Part shown: positions 48,498-60,855 of the stretch, in pieces
How the letters are laid out: each line of letters begins with the position of its first letter
How positions within the stretch are numbered: the first letter of the stretch is position 1
Source of the DNA: Lucifuga dentata
Taxonomy: Eukaryota; Chordata; Actinopteri; Ophidiiformes; Bythitidae
DNA: 64,000 nt
Assembly: GCA_014773175.1 (NCBI GenBank)
Contig: VXCM01000120.1
Location: 250,139 to 314,138 of the forward strand
Direction of reading: 5' to 3'
Notes under the pieces: generated by a model
Database searches by the model: none
What the model saw: only the letters and a program-made list of their open reading frames with translations
What the model was told of the DNA's origin: nothing
Position numbers and translations under genes: made by a program

Positions 48498-49570
48498 TTT
48501 TATTTCACCATTATACTCTTAAGACAGTGCAGCTGCTTAAAATGAACCCTCCACAAGAATCGCACACAGTCACCGAAAAACTTATTTCTATACTCAGAAC
48601 TGTCAGTACTGTATGAGGCTATGAAAATTGTGGCGCTTGAGTAGTGGGTGTTACCTGAAGAGATTAACTTGACATATCTATGGTGCCAGTATGTTTAATA
48701 TGAACTTATTCTAAATCAGAAGTGCACAAAGGTGTAATCTTAAACCCTATATATGCATTGTATGACAAAAATTGGCATGCACAGGCTGAAAATGTTGAAC
48801 CTCGCTAGGCCATGGGTGTTTAAATATACCCACCATCAGTTCAGATGAATGTATGAACAGTATATTAACACAGTTGTGTAGTAATGAGACACACAAGAGC
48901 TTTTCTGGGAAAAAGGTTGGGCTGTATGACTTTATTTGCTGCTCATTAGTTTTTCTTCCTGACACACTTTTTCCACAGCAGGACCACATTTGGCTCGCGT
49001 TAATCTGTTCAAGATGGTTTAATAGGAAAAAAAAGCCTCAGTTGATTTCTAGTCATTTTTCGAGTAATAAGTTGGAGACTGGAGCCTGGCTGAAGTGAAA
49101 GGTTTTTGTATGGAGTGTGTGTGGCAGTGCCATGCCTCTAAATCCACTTTGACCTTCTGATGTTTGGACTCGACTGAGTTCATCCATCTTATTTCTAAAG
49201 ACAGCTGTCCATGTCCTGCCTTTTTGTAAACCCTACTCTCAGCATTTCTCAGCTTCAGACGGTTCAATGAACCAAAGTCCCAAATGTCAGAATGTAGATC
49301 AAAACATTGAGTTTTTATTTGAACAGAATGCACTTCCATTCCATGAATTCACTGTTCATATGCAGAAACCACACAGTACCAACCGCTATTATTTTTTTGA
49401 GCATTATATTAAAACGTTATCGGCAATGTAGATTCATGTTCAATACGCACAATTTGGTGGCAGGATTTTCTGCTGAGCTATGGTCTTTGGGAACAGATTT
49501 TCATTGTGCCATCCTATATATTAAATACATTGTATCTATTTAAGGAAACTATTTTAAACATTAAACATTT
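48498..49570 (+). other. Probable dlst 3' UTR
   Basis: Non-coding DNA after the TGA stop. ATTAAA variants at about 49408 and at 49560-49565 are candidate poly-A signals. The end is not certain. Confidence 0.4.
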
Positions 49571-52187
49571 TGAGTTTTATGTACTGTATCTTCTACCTCC
49601 TGTTTCATTTAGGACCAGATTTTTTTTTTTGTTTTTTTTTTTTTTGTAAAGGGTTTCAACATGACTAGCAAATAGAAAGAATAAGGATCAGGCAGAGGAT
49701 ATCTTCATGGTTAGTCTTGACTGAAGCATTTTATCTTGTGCCAAATCTGTTTTGCTGCTGAATTTTCTGCTGGACAAACTGCAGATGAACTCAATGCCAA
49801 CGATGGATCTTCAAAGCCTCATTAGGCAGCTTATTGCTCAGCTCTTGAGTAGTTCCACAATAATGGGATCATCTCTGACAAAGTCTTAAGGGTTGCTTGG
49901 CCCTTCCTCCCACTTCACAAACACAGGCTCAAGTGTGTGCAGCTGTGTATCATACCCCTTCAGTATTTCTGTTTACTTTAATAATCACACAGGACAATGA
50001 GTCCTAATGTACGTCTTTGTTTCTCTGCCAGCACCTACACAAATGTCTGAACAACACCGTTTGGAGCAAAAACGCAGAATTCATTATGAGAAGACAAAAA
50101 CCCCAAACATTAGATTACCATGACAATACTGGAGATCCTAATGGTCCTGAATACAGCAGACAATGACACAAGGGTTCCTTTAATTTAATTATTTACTTTG
50201 ATTACTGCTCAAGATTCCATTAGCGCTTTCCAGATCATTTTAATTGGCAGCGTGTGCCAGTGGGTGCATAGATATCTGAGGGGTTTGTTGGCAGGTTTTT
50301 GTTTTGTCTTCGAAATTTGGCCAAATTTGTGAATTTCCAATTGGACTGCTCAGGAAGATGTGGGCTTCAAGTCTTTGTTTTCATTCAGATGAAAGATGGC
50401 CCATTAGAAATTGGCAGCTAGCTGTTTGTTTTCATTAAGCCACATCAGAGAGATAATTTACCTAAATTATTCTGTTTATTTATTTATTTATTTATTTATT
50501 TGGCCTTTCATATAATCTAATTACATCAGTATCACCACAGTTATCCTTTAGTCCAATTAACTTTAAGTGCACGCCAGAAAGTTTGTATGAAATGCATCCT
50601 GCCACTGAAGATACAAGTGTATCTGTCATGTTTCCATAAACTGAGAATCAACTAAATTATCCATTTTCAGGGATAAAAACCTGCTTGAATTTAAGTCTTC
50701 AAAAAGTTGTCCGGGAAGAAATGGACCATATCAAAAGAATAAGAGCCCTACATGGCAATGCTTTTAAGATTTTTATTACATGTTTTTTTTTATTTGTTTG
50801 TTTGTTTTTTTGTTGTTTTTTTTTTAAAGTCTGGATAAGGAGCTGAAATTTTGTTGAGGCTTGGATGGCATGAAGTAGCCCTCTAGTTTCGTCTTTTGAG
50901 GTATCTCCATATTGGAAGTCAGAGATTAAATTGATATCAGTACGATCTTAAAACTCCCATTTTGACATTGTGATCCTTGATGGTGACCAATAATCCCTTC
51001 ATACCTTGATCAAACTCTAGAAAGTTAGATTACACTCTTTACATATTAAGGCACAAAAATTCCCAAAAGTCCAGCTCCTAGGTTGAAACAATTAGGTTTA
51101 TGTATTTTCTAGTTCATGACTACAGTTCTTGTAATAGACATGCATGCTACAGCAATGATTTGCTGTTTATTTCTGAACATCATCGCGTCTTAAAACAAAA
51201 ACAATCCACTGATATGATTTTGGGTGTGATCGATTATTCTGTTCTCAGGTTAATGAGTTATGTTGGGAGTTACCAAACTTCTCACACTTAAAGGTGTAGG
51301 TTTTCCTGCCATAACAGGTGAAACAAGCCCAGCAAGGTTGTCAGATGTCACGCACAGTCTGCACACACCCACATAGAGATCTAAGCCAAAATAAGTGAGA
51401 ACAGCTGGGAGGGTTTTCTTTGGGTGTGGAGAACCTCCAGAACTCTTTGGTAAGAAGTATTTCCATATTCCAAGAATGTTTTGACTACCTGATTTATCAT
51501 GTACTTTTTGTTTGATGTTGCAGTTGCACATTTGCGACATACGTAGATATGAAGAGAACTGTATGTGCAAGAAATTTGAAAACCATTCCTATTGTAAGTA
51601 GTCATGCAGCTTTGACTCAAAATGAGCAGGCTGGAAGAATGAACAGGAGCCTGATAATACTTTGGCCTCGCCTTGTTTTTCCACCGGATACACACAACAG
51701 AAACAGATTGCACTATTCGATATCACACCTTGAGACAATTCAGCTGAATAATACTACTCTGTTGGGCCTGCATAAGTAATGGTGCACATGCATATTCACT
51801 AATGTTCCGTTTCCTTTACAGAGCATTTCATTCAAAGCAAACCAGCATGTTGTGCAAAATGGCTACCATGCATCTGGTCCTATTCTTTCCGTCCTCTAGG
51901 CCCTTTGATATGGACGCCAGCTCCCCTTTTCTTCCTCCTCTTGTTCTGTTGTCATACCAGAAGATTATTTTGGGATGGAGAGAATGAGGCAGAGGGCTTG
52001 GTGGGCACAGCTGGCAGTGCTGAGGTGGCTGCAGCTGGTTGGGGTCAAGGTTCAAGTAGGATGGAGGAGGGTGGAGTGTGATGTCACAGGAGGCTGGTGT
52101 TAGGATGCAGCTCTCACCATGTCGCTAGGTTTGTGATGCCAGTCGCTCTGACTTGGCTTCTTCTTCCAGAGGTTAAAAGAAAGGTAC
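49571..52187. other. dlst-lrrc74a tail-to-tail spacer
   Basis: No coding exon seen. It contains poly-T runs near 49620 and 50790, a TTTA microsatellite (50475-50501) and a low-repeat block at about 50160-50640 with many AATTA/TAATT words that looks like a conserved non-coding element. The short open frames have no recognisable domains. Confidence 0.55.
50475..50501. repeat. (TTTA)n microsatellite
   Basis: About seven TTTA units between two enhancer-like blocks. Confidence 0.85.
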
Positions 52188-52783
52188 TTAAGGGAGCATA
52201 CCAGTGATTTTGCATGTTTGAGTCCAATGACAACCCGCCTATACGTTTTACTTAACTGCCAACCAATTACTACACTAATTTCTTGTACAATTTGCTACTG
52301 GAGAAGTACAGTTTAAAACTGTTTTCCCACTTTCCAGCTGCCATCTGGTTTCAGTTCATTCCAGTATACTATTAAAATCAACTTGTAGACACTTGAAACG
52401 TGCTTGAGATAATATGTAATCACAGCAAACCAAATGTTCTTATTTTTTGTCAAAGTTACATAGTTTAGCTGATCTAACACTGAGCTACATGGAAGAAAGT
52501 GCATGTCTCCACTGGAGAATATAGTCCCAAGGAGAATACTACTTTTACAGGCAAACTAAAATGGCCGTGCCTTCTACAATTGTGCACAAGTGTTAGCAGG
52601 CGAAACACTGAATGTTTTAGCGAGTGTATCAGCTGAGCATTTGATTTTGAAAGATTAGAGGATTTAGCAAAATAACATTAAAATTAAATACAGTTTTATA
52701 TTTTGGAAAATAGTTGTCAGTAATGTGTTGTGGGTAGTATTTATTAGGCTCAACCATGCAAAATCATCAGAATACTCGTTTAA
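52188..52783 (-). mobile_element. TTAA-type MITE family A, complete copy (copy 4)
   Basis: Flanked by TTAA on both sides (52188-52191 and 52780-52783). Left terminal sequence gggagcataccagtgattttgcatg and the complement of the right end acgagtattctgatgattttgcatg form imperfect inverted repeats that extend about 75 bp inward. The interior carries no transposase frame. TTAA duplication is the signature of the piggyBac superfamily, so this is probably a piggyBac-type MITE. It is inverted relative to copies 3 and 5. Confidence 0.8.
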
Positions 52784-52944
52784 GAGCGCCAACTGTTCTG
52801 TTTTGGATAAAAACTTTATGGCTGTGAATTGGTGAATCTGTTACTGACTGACCGGGAAGAGAAATGTAATAAATGAAACGACACAAGGTATAACCTCCAA
52901 AGTTAGTATATTGGCACATGAAACCAGTGATATGATCCAGTGCA

Positions 52945-55900
52945 TCACACATTCCATTCTTTCTTGGCTTTTGTTTGAAGACTTGTGTCATCCTTTACTC
53001 TTTTAACTTTCCTTCTCGTCTCTTGCAGCTGATCAAGCTTACTGCAAGAAAGAGAGAATAATGGATATTATGTTACTGTGTGAGTAGTTAATATAATTGC
53101 ATAACTCAAGGTGCAGACATCATCACAAAGCATTCTCTTCTCAAATTCTCTTTTAATTTAGAGGAACGTATCTGAATATGTTTTCACATTGCTGTCAATC
53201 ATGCTACATCTTCTAAACACTAGAGTCAACACAGTATTTAAGACATTCATATTTGTTTATGTTTGTTAATAGCTGGTTTGAGCAAAATCAGATACCTATC
53301 AGGTATTTTAGTAAAGACTTTGACCTTTTTTTGAGGAAAAATGCTTAAGAAAACATAGATTCAGCTGATCTGACAGGATCAGGGTTCGACTAGATGAGTC
53401 AGATGAGTATGATGTTTGTATGATAATGACTATTTGACAGTAAGATGGAGATATTCTACTGTGTTAACACACTAACCTGTAGTTGATGCTAGCTTTGCAG
53501 TTCTTGTCAAACTTCTTGATCAAAAACTCAATCTGGTGCTGATTCAGAGGTACGTTGGCTGCCTACAGTGCATGGCACTATTACTTTTTCACACTTTCAT
53601 CCATGGATTAGTGCATATTTGAACATTTGATTTGCTCACATGAATGTACAGTATTTATCTTGTTTCACTGTCAGTGCGATATAAGAGATGAATGTCCTAA
53701 CCTTTACCGCCTTCCTAAAGGCAGAGTTGGAGACCATCATGCTTCTTTCCTCATCTAAAGCCTGGAAGAAATCCATGATGCTCTGATTTCTCTCCTTAAG
53801 GAAATTCTGTGAAAGTTACCAGGTAATTGATACAAATGACCATCTGGAAATATTAAAATTCATTCAACTGTAGTTAAAGTCAAGTAAAATGGAAAAGTGG
53901 TATTCTTCTCGATCTGTTTAGAATATTTCCAACCATGATTGTTTTTGGTTTTTTTTAAGGTTATTGTTTAAACACTAAATATTGTACACCCAAAGAAAAT
54001 TTCTAACCTCAACCGCCCTGTCAAAAACACGTCTGTCACCAGATTCCCCTCCCCCTGCCTGACCTGGAAGATCTGGAGGGCGTTTACATTCTTTACAACT
54101 GACGCCATGATGTTATATTGGACGTCCAGAGTGGGACGCTGCTGATGGGTTTTAACCAGAAGCTCCACAAAGGCCTCACTCACAAACACAGACTACACTC
54201 ACAGGCACAGATGTACAAGTGTAAGATGAATATAAGCATGCACGCTTTACACAAAACATTATGTAGTTCTACTGAAGTTGAGGTTGAAGTTGAAGTTATG
54301 CTGAGGTGAAAAAATATCTTGCTGCACTTACAGAAATATCTACCTCCTCCAGGGATGATATCTCATTCTTTGTAATTCCCCTCAGCAGCGTCAGAGCCCC
54401 GTTATGTGTCAGGGGGTTATGAGACAGCTTAACAAAAAATAGGCACATAAAGTCAAACTTTATATTAAAAGCAAATGTACGGTTTCTTAGGATGTATTAA
54501 GCCACTTCTAACAAAGAATAATTGAGCTGTAAATAGGACTAGAAATAGCAGTTGCAGTACCAATACCAGTACAGTGCTTTGACTTTGACGCAGGTTCCTT
54601 AAGAGTTTTTTCTTGTATGCGTATTTAGTTTGATACTTAAGCTATTGATTTCCTTTTTTAAAAATATTCCTTGGTAGCATTAAAGGATTTTAATACATTT
54701 TTTTAATCTATTGTTTTTTTTATTGTTGTCCTAGCTGTAATAACTCAAGATTTGACTTCAAGCAAAGCACATGTTAGTATCTGCGCCACTTTCACCCATC
54801 CATCAGCTCACCCTGAGGATCCTGAGGGTGCTGTTAATGGCCAGGCCCTGGCAGAGAAACATGGCGGCTCCATCATCTATATGGTTGCCGCTGATGTCCA
54901 GCAGCAGTAGGGTGGTGTTGACTTTGAGAGCCTGACCCAGCGACTGAACTCCAACAAGGCCTAAACCGTTCTGTGAGAGCTGGAGCTCCTTCAGATATGA
55001 GTTTACCTGCAGGAAGTGAGACAAAGATGGAGGTAAGTCAACTCTGATATTAAACATAGTGGCGGTTTGTGCTTGATTGTAATGTACTGTCACCTTCAGC
55101 GCATTGCACACAGCTGCTCCACCGCTCGAGCAAAGATGGTTCCAGTTCAGATTTAGTACCTTGAGGCCTATGTTTATGGCTTTGAGGAAGGGAAAACAAA
55201 TCGCAATGTCACAGTCAGTTTGTATCTCTATATATGTTTATTGCATGCTTTGATTGCAGCATATTCAACTTCAAAAGAAAAATGTATAATCATACCTAGC
55301 ATAAGCAGTAAAATCTTTCCTATAAAGTGCAGAAATGTCCTACTGTACCTAACATCTGACCCAGGTGCTCCCCTCCTGCCGCACAGAACCTATTGTGACT
55401 GAGGTCCAGCTCTTTGACTGCAGAGTCACTCTGGTAGACAAGAAAGAAAATATTTGGCAAACTAAAAAAACAGGCATTTGCCACATGGAATAAACAGGAA
55501 CTTTTTTACTTACTTTCAATGCTTCAGCTAATTGTTTAGCAGCGGAATCATCAAAATCATTTCCTGATGGAGCATAAAGGGGAAATAAACTTGTCATTCA
55601 CAGTTACTTACCAGTCCCCCCAAAAAACATCCCAAATCTCCAATCTGATTTATTTTGTCTATACAAAAAAAAAAACAACAAAAAACTGAAACGTGAAGCT
55701 AAGTTGAACACCAGAGAGTTTGAAGGCTTTGATGGTAGCATTCTCGTTCAGGATTTTGGAGATGATTTCAGCTCCTTTTAGACCCAATTTATTGTTGGAC
55801 AGGTTCTGGAGTAGAAAAAAAAAAAAAACAGAGGAAAAATACAGTAAACACCTGAATTTTTTTTGAGTGTATATCATTTCATAATAGGTTGATATAAATT

Positions 55901-56863
55901 GATAATATATAATTGATATATAAAGATAAAGGTGTGAAGCACTCTTAAAAAGATTTTCCTATTTATATTGCTTATTTTAAAATCAGTCATGATTTTGTAT
56001 TTAAAAAAGCATTAAGATTGTTCACTCTGCAATTTGAAGAGAGAAGAGCACTATTTTGAGTAATTACACCCGCTCTAATGTATTCATAGCAATAGTTTTA
56101 AATATGTTACCAGACTCTGGAGGCTGCTGTTTGTGTGGAGCATCTTCATCAGATAGTATAGCCCCTTCGGCTCAAGGAAGGTGCTCTCCAGCTCAAGGTT
56201 GGTGATCTGAATGTCATTCTAAAAAAAGGGAAAATAACTTAAGAGGACACACAGATGGGAGAAGACATAAGGAGGAAAAAACATTTTCTCCTCATTCAAT
56301 TATCATCGTTGGGTTTTGTAGATCTTTCATGCTTGGGAGGAAAACTAATATGTAAACCCCTACCACCAGAGTCAACATCAGCGCTTTGGCCCCCACTGGT
56401 CCCAGATTGTAGTGGTTGAGGTGGAGACTGGGCTCTCCTAGGTGGTGCACGCAGTAAGACACAGGAATGGCTCCTGTCATTTCACAGGTCTTCAGGTAAA
56501 GCGTGGACAAAATGTGGTTCTGCTGTTCAGAATCTGAGGGGAAGAAGACGTGAAGTGGGACAAGCAGAATAACAAGAAAGAAGAGGTGAGGAAGTGACAG
56601 CGACTCAGATGGCAGAATGTGTGAGGAAATGAGGCTTAAGACTTGATCTGTGATTTTTATTTTTTCATCTTGGTCACTAACTTACCATCTTCTTCCAGAT
56701 CAGTGTCCCACTCATCATAGCTGTCCACCTGTGACTCCTGGGTGGGCTGCTCCTGGCCCTCCATCTGCCACGGGCTGTCCAATGACAGAATGGAGTGATC
56801 TGACAACTGCTCTTCCTCCTGCTGCTCCTCTTCACTGCTGTGGTCCTCCTCACACCAATCCAT
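52945..56863 (-). CDS. lrrc74a: Leucine-rich repeat-containing protein 74A
   Basis: Function poorly known. The family has ribonuclease-inhibitor-type leucine-rich repeats. Thirteen exons (minus strand): 56863-56686, 56533-56364, 56218-56111, 55805-55712, 55563-55514, 55430-55349, 55179-55094, 55006-54812, 54427-54332, 54192-54064, 53806-53708, 53562-53477, 53041-52945. All are GT-AG and in phase, giving 489 aa, close to human LRRC74A at 488. The first exon is acidic (MDWCEEDHSSEEEQQEEE). Repeats include LSNNKLGLKGAEI, LSGNDFDDSAAKQLAEALK, LDLSHNRFCAAGGEHLG, LNLNWNHLCSSGGAAV, LQLSQNGLGLVGV, LDISGNHIDDGAAM and LSHNPLTHNGAL, each about 28 residues. The C-terminal part has an EF-hand-like segment (FLIKKFDKNCKASINY) that lacks some calcium ligands, then a basic tail. 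It is convergent with dlst and upstream of nothing obvious. Confidence 0.92.
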
Positions 56864-57465
56864 TACAAAAGACCTTCAGACCCTCACCTGTATCTATCAC
56901 ACACCTGGACTCACTCTGAGAGGACCAAACAGCTAAACTGTGAGTTACCATAAGAACCCAAAATCAATCTGTATTCTTCTAGCCGAATATAGCCAAAACT
57001 GTATCTATAGAAAAGCTCTACTGTCTTTAAATGAAAAATATATTCACATAAATGCAATTCAACAGGTAAACGAAGGAATTAATGCAAAATAAGTTTCTGC
57101 TGGTGCAGGAGGATGGTTTTTTTCGAAATACTGAGGGGCTTGAACTTAGTATTTCTAAAATTTGATCTTTCAAGCATTATGAGCCTGAATTATTAGAGGT
57201 ATGAAACAAATGTGGACAGTTGCACTAATTTAAGCCAAATTTTAAGTTCGCTGTAGTTAACTTGTGTTAATTGAGTACAAGTCCTAAAAATTCTACGACT
57301 TGTACATTTATTCGTGGAATAAATGCACAAGTCGTTAAATTGCAGAAAACCCCATCACATACACTTTGCTACTGTCCTTAATGCATATAGTTGTATTTTT
57401 ACCTATTTAGTGACATTTTCTTTATCATGCACGTTAATAATGTAAAGAACAGGTTATGATCAGGA

Positions 57466-57672
57466 TTACCAGAGTTTGGTCCCTTCCTGAAGAGTATTAA
57501 GATTAACGATCATCGCCGTTAAAATGAAAAATATGGTTGCTGTTGCCTGGGCGAAAAACACCAGAACAAATCCCAAAAACAGTTTATGCGTATTTTTATG
57601 CGTCTTTACTGCAGCCAAACATAACAGTCCTGATTTACCTAAAAGCTCCATGATCACGCAAATAGAAAACAT
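57466..57672 (-). CDS. Possible small membrane protein or orphan exon
   Basis: A 68-codon frame starts MFSICVIMELLGKSG and includes a long hydrophobic run (LFLGFVLVFFAQATATIFFI) that would form at least one membrane segment. An acceptor-like TTATTATTTAG precedes it at 57684 and a donor-like CTCTG|GTAATC overlaps its end, so it could be an internal exon. I do not recognise the family. It may be chance. Confidence 0.25.
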   Translation of the reverse strand: MFSICVIMELLGKSGLLCLAAVKTHKNTHKLFLGFVLVFFAQATATIFFILTAMIVNLNTLQEGTKLW

Positions 57673-57839
57673 CTTCTGCGTCTAAATAATAAAATAAACA
57701 CGTTAAATGTCGTTCCCCTGTATAGATTTGTTTTAATGAATACGTGACATGAATAATTTAATTTGTCTGTTAAACACACGGAGAAATACCATCTAATCGT
57801 TGAGGGAAAATAACCGCATATCGCAGTTCACAAAAACCT

Positions 57840-57852
57840 CCACTAGATGGCG
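57840..57852 (+). promoter_or_regulatory. CTCF-like core motif
   Basis: CCACTAGATGGCG fits the CTCF core consensus CCASYAGRKGGC at every position. It lies in the spacer between lrrc74a and jdp2. Occupancy cannot be inferred from sequence alone. Confidence 0.4.
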
Positions 57853-58520
57853 ATGTTCACCGTAAAGAGTTTGAATCTTGATCCACAAGAGCTGGACAAA
57901 ATAACAGAAACATCAGGTAATACACAACAATCCTGCCAACGAGTAAAGATTTAAATATTTATTTTAAAAAAAAGGATTTAAATCAATAGAACGCTTCTAA
58001 AAATTTCAGTTGTAGTGTTTGACGTTTGCTGCTATTTAGTGTCAAAGTGTGTATTGTTGTTACAGTACATTGTGTTGTCAGACGTTCCTTCAGGTGAAGA
58101 TTTTTGCAGAGTCCTTGCTCGTTTTTATGGCTCATACAGTCATGTTTTCTGATACTTGAGATGTATTTATTGAGATTTTTTTAAATTTGAAAATCATTAA
58201 ATTCATAAATTTCCAGAGATACACAGAATATATTAACTAAATCCTAAAAACTATCTCCGAGATCGTCATAAGATTTGTGTAAGATTATTTTTTCTTTTCT
58301 CTCTTTATTTTGTGTGAATGTGACACATGAATCAAAGATCAGAGCAAAATTGCAGCCTTCAAATCAAACATTAGCATAATATATTTATCTGCATAGACTA
58401 GATTTAGACTATTGTTGATAGTGTTGTGTCTTGGAGGATCTTTGACTTGGACTAGAGATAATGCAGGACACATGGAGTTGAGAAACACACCACAGTCTTT
58501 GTTATAGTTAGAAAATAGAA

Positions 58521-58526
58521 TTTAAT
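58521..58526 (-). terminator. Candidate jdp2 poly-A signal
   Basis: The complement reads ATTAAA about 890 bases past the jdp2 stop codon. The intervening 3' UTR (59414-58527) has no coding content. Confidence 0.4.
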
Positions 58527-59414
58527 CTATTCAGGGTAACAGACTCGTACATATCAGGTACAGATCCAAAACAAACTTTGAAATACTGCTCAGCTGAGAT
58601 TTCCCTTTATCACAGCTGTTTGAAATGCAGCAATGACAGAGAAAGACTGGAAAGACTGAAAAATTCAAACAAATCACCTCAAGTGATTAACAAGCTGTTC
58701 AGATATGTTTATGAATATAAAGCAGTATAAAACAATTACAATAATGGACAGACAACAAGGCAAAAAAAAAAATCAAGGGTGTAAACATTTGTGTATATGT
58801 GCTTTTCATGACGCCAGCGTCACCACAAATCGGATCAACCGGTAACTGCCATCGTCAAGGCAGAGTATAAAAATCAACGTTACAAAAACAAAACTCTACT
58901 CTGGTCTACATGTAATCGAGTATCGTATTCCTAAAAACTCTACACCTGTATATTTCGGCTAGCATACAAAGGAAAACTGCAGAACACCAAGTCTGTGTGG
59001 GCATCTCGTGAAAACAATGCCACACGGTCTCCTCAGGGTTTTTGTAACAGAGCACCATATTGATATTAGTGTGTTTCCTCAGTGTTGTTTCCAGTTGCAC
59101 ACTATCGCTTCCATCGGTCCGTTTCTGTGGAGATGGTAGAGAAGTAACAATGAGGCACAGCAGGTGTCGGCAACAACGCTAAATGTAGAAATGAAACTGG
59201 ATATTTCCAGTCTTCCATTGGACAGAGCCAGCTCGTGTAGAAATACTGAGGAAGCCCTACAACCCCAGGTCTTTGGGCAGAGTCTCCAAAAGTCTTCAGC
59301 TTGGAGCTCAAGTGCTTTTTTAGAAATGTAACGCCAGTTATGTTTTAATTTAAATGGCTGCCACGTTGGTGATAGTTTGGCCTTCAGGGACTCCACATCC
59401 CTGGTTTCCTGGTT

Positions 59415-60855
59415 TCACTTGGTGTCGTTAGCCAGCTGCTCCAGCAGGGGGTTGGCCTCGCTCTCTGGTGTTTTGACGCTGTCGGTCCTCACGATGCAGG
59501 TGGGCCGGTGCAGATTCAGCATCACCATCAGCTGCTGCCTCTCCAGACGGAGCTCCTCGATCTGGGCCTTCAGGTCAGAGTTCACCATTTCCAGACGCTC
59601 CGATTCCTGGACAGAGACACTGAATTATAAGACGCTGCTAGATAAATATAGGGCGAGATTCTTCACATACAGCTGTAATAATCTAATGATTTATTGTGTT
59701 AAATATTGAATGAATCAGGGAAAATAGCACAAAAAATATTGTAGTAGCCTAGGACAATAAACCCTCTAGTGTCTTATATGAAAGACCACTTTTCTAGCAG
59801 GACCCCATGGGGAAGTCCCTACATTACCTAAATATTCTGGGTTATATGGACTCAGACTAAGCTGCTCCTCAGTTGCAGGCTGCCACATGAACTCACCCTT
59901 TGAAGGAAGTCGGTCCGTTCCTTCTTTTTGTTTCGGCATCGTGCTGCTGCCACCTTGTTTTTCTCTCTTCTTCGTTTCCTCCGCTCCTCATCTTCATCCA
60001 TCTACATAAAGTAATGGGAAAGAGGTATTTTAGGTTTGTTTTTTTTTTTTTTTTAAATAATCATGTTCAGGTTGTGTAACCTCTATGGTAATTCTTCTGT
60101 CAAACACTAAAGGGAGCAATCTTTAACTAGAAATTCTTATACACAAGTCCTGAATGATCAGAAATAACTGCTTTTATATTGTGCCAAAATACACATTTAC
60201 TCTTATTTTATTTATATCCATGGAGTTAATTTAATTGTTGAAAAAAATATATCTTAAAATTAGAAGAATCCATAAATTCTAACAAAATTTGTCCTTTCAG
60301 ATCCGTCCAGTTTATTTGTCTCTTAATGTTCAGCAGAGACTGTCCCACTGAAAATCACTTAAGATCTGTTTCTTATTCTTTCCATCACTTTGGCTTGTTC
60401 ACATTGGAAAAGCCTACATGTGATATTGAGACAGATAATTTTGTTCCTTACTGATACGTTCCAGCCTTACATAAACATGCTAACAGAGGACAAATCTGAT
60501 GCACATATGACAAAACTGTCTTGACAGATGGCTTTAAGCATCCTGAAACAAACCCTTAACTTCTCCCTCCATTTCCTTTCTTCCCTCTGACACGTACGTT
60601 TTCCACACTCCCTCGTTCTGCACTATTTCCTCTTTTCTCCCCTTAACACTTCCTCCTCACCTCTGTCTTAATGGCCAGCGGCCTCTTTCCCAGCCTCCCC
60701 AGGAAGTGCAGCGGGGAGAACATGGTGCCCAGCTGGTGGAAGTCAGCCAGCTTGAGCTGATCAGTGAGCGTGGTGGCTGAGATGCCCGCCAGCGGGCCCA
60801 GGCTGGGCAGGGAGCCCGCCGCCAGTGAAGGGTCAGGTATCTGTCCCGGCATCAT
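59415..60855 (-). CDS. jdp2: Jun dimerization protein 2 (bZIP repressor)
   Basis: Nuclear basic leucine-zipper protein that pairs with JUN and ATF2-type partners and represses AP-1/CRE transcription. Coding exons (minus strand): 60855-60661, 60001-59897 and 59606-59415, all GT-AG and phase 0, giving 163 aa, the same as human JDP2. The N-terminus MMPGQIPDPS is diagnostic. Exon 2 ends KRPLAIKTE. The basic region RRREKNKVAAARCRNKKKER is in the middle exon, with leucines continuing through ESERLEMVNS to LMVMLNLHRPTC. The C-terminus keeps TDSVKTPESEANPLLEQL. The exon with the start codon begins at 60878 after a CCCCCCACAG acceptor, so at least one non-coding exon must lie further upstream. I could not place it, and it may be outside the window. 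Confidence 0.95.

Larger units (their letters stand above)
56864..58510. other. lrrc74a-jdp2 spacer
   Basis: No confirmed gene. It holds a small hydrophobic open frame (57672-57466, minus) and a CTCF-like motif (57840-57852). Otherwise it is AT-rich with no obvious repeat. Confidence 0.55.

Noticed and set aside
55349..55430. Apparent frameshift in lrrc74a exon 6
   Set aside because: Recounting the bases gives 82 nt and a clean LDLSHNRFCAAGGEHLG repeat, so the exon is intact.
57846..57915. Possible plus-strand coding exon (MAMFTVKSLNLDPQELDK) ending at a GTAATA donor
   Set aside because: Only 23 codons, with no recognised family and no convincing next exon. It overlaps the CTCF-like motif. 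Kept as a remote possibility only.
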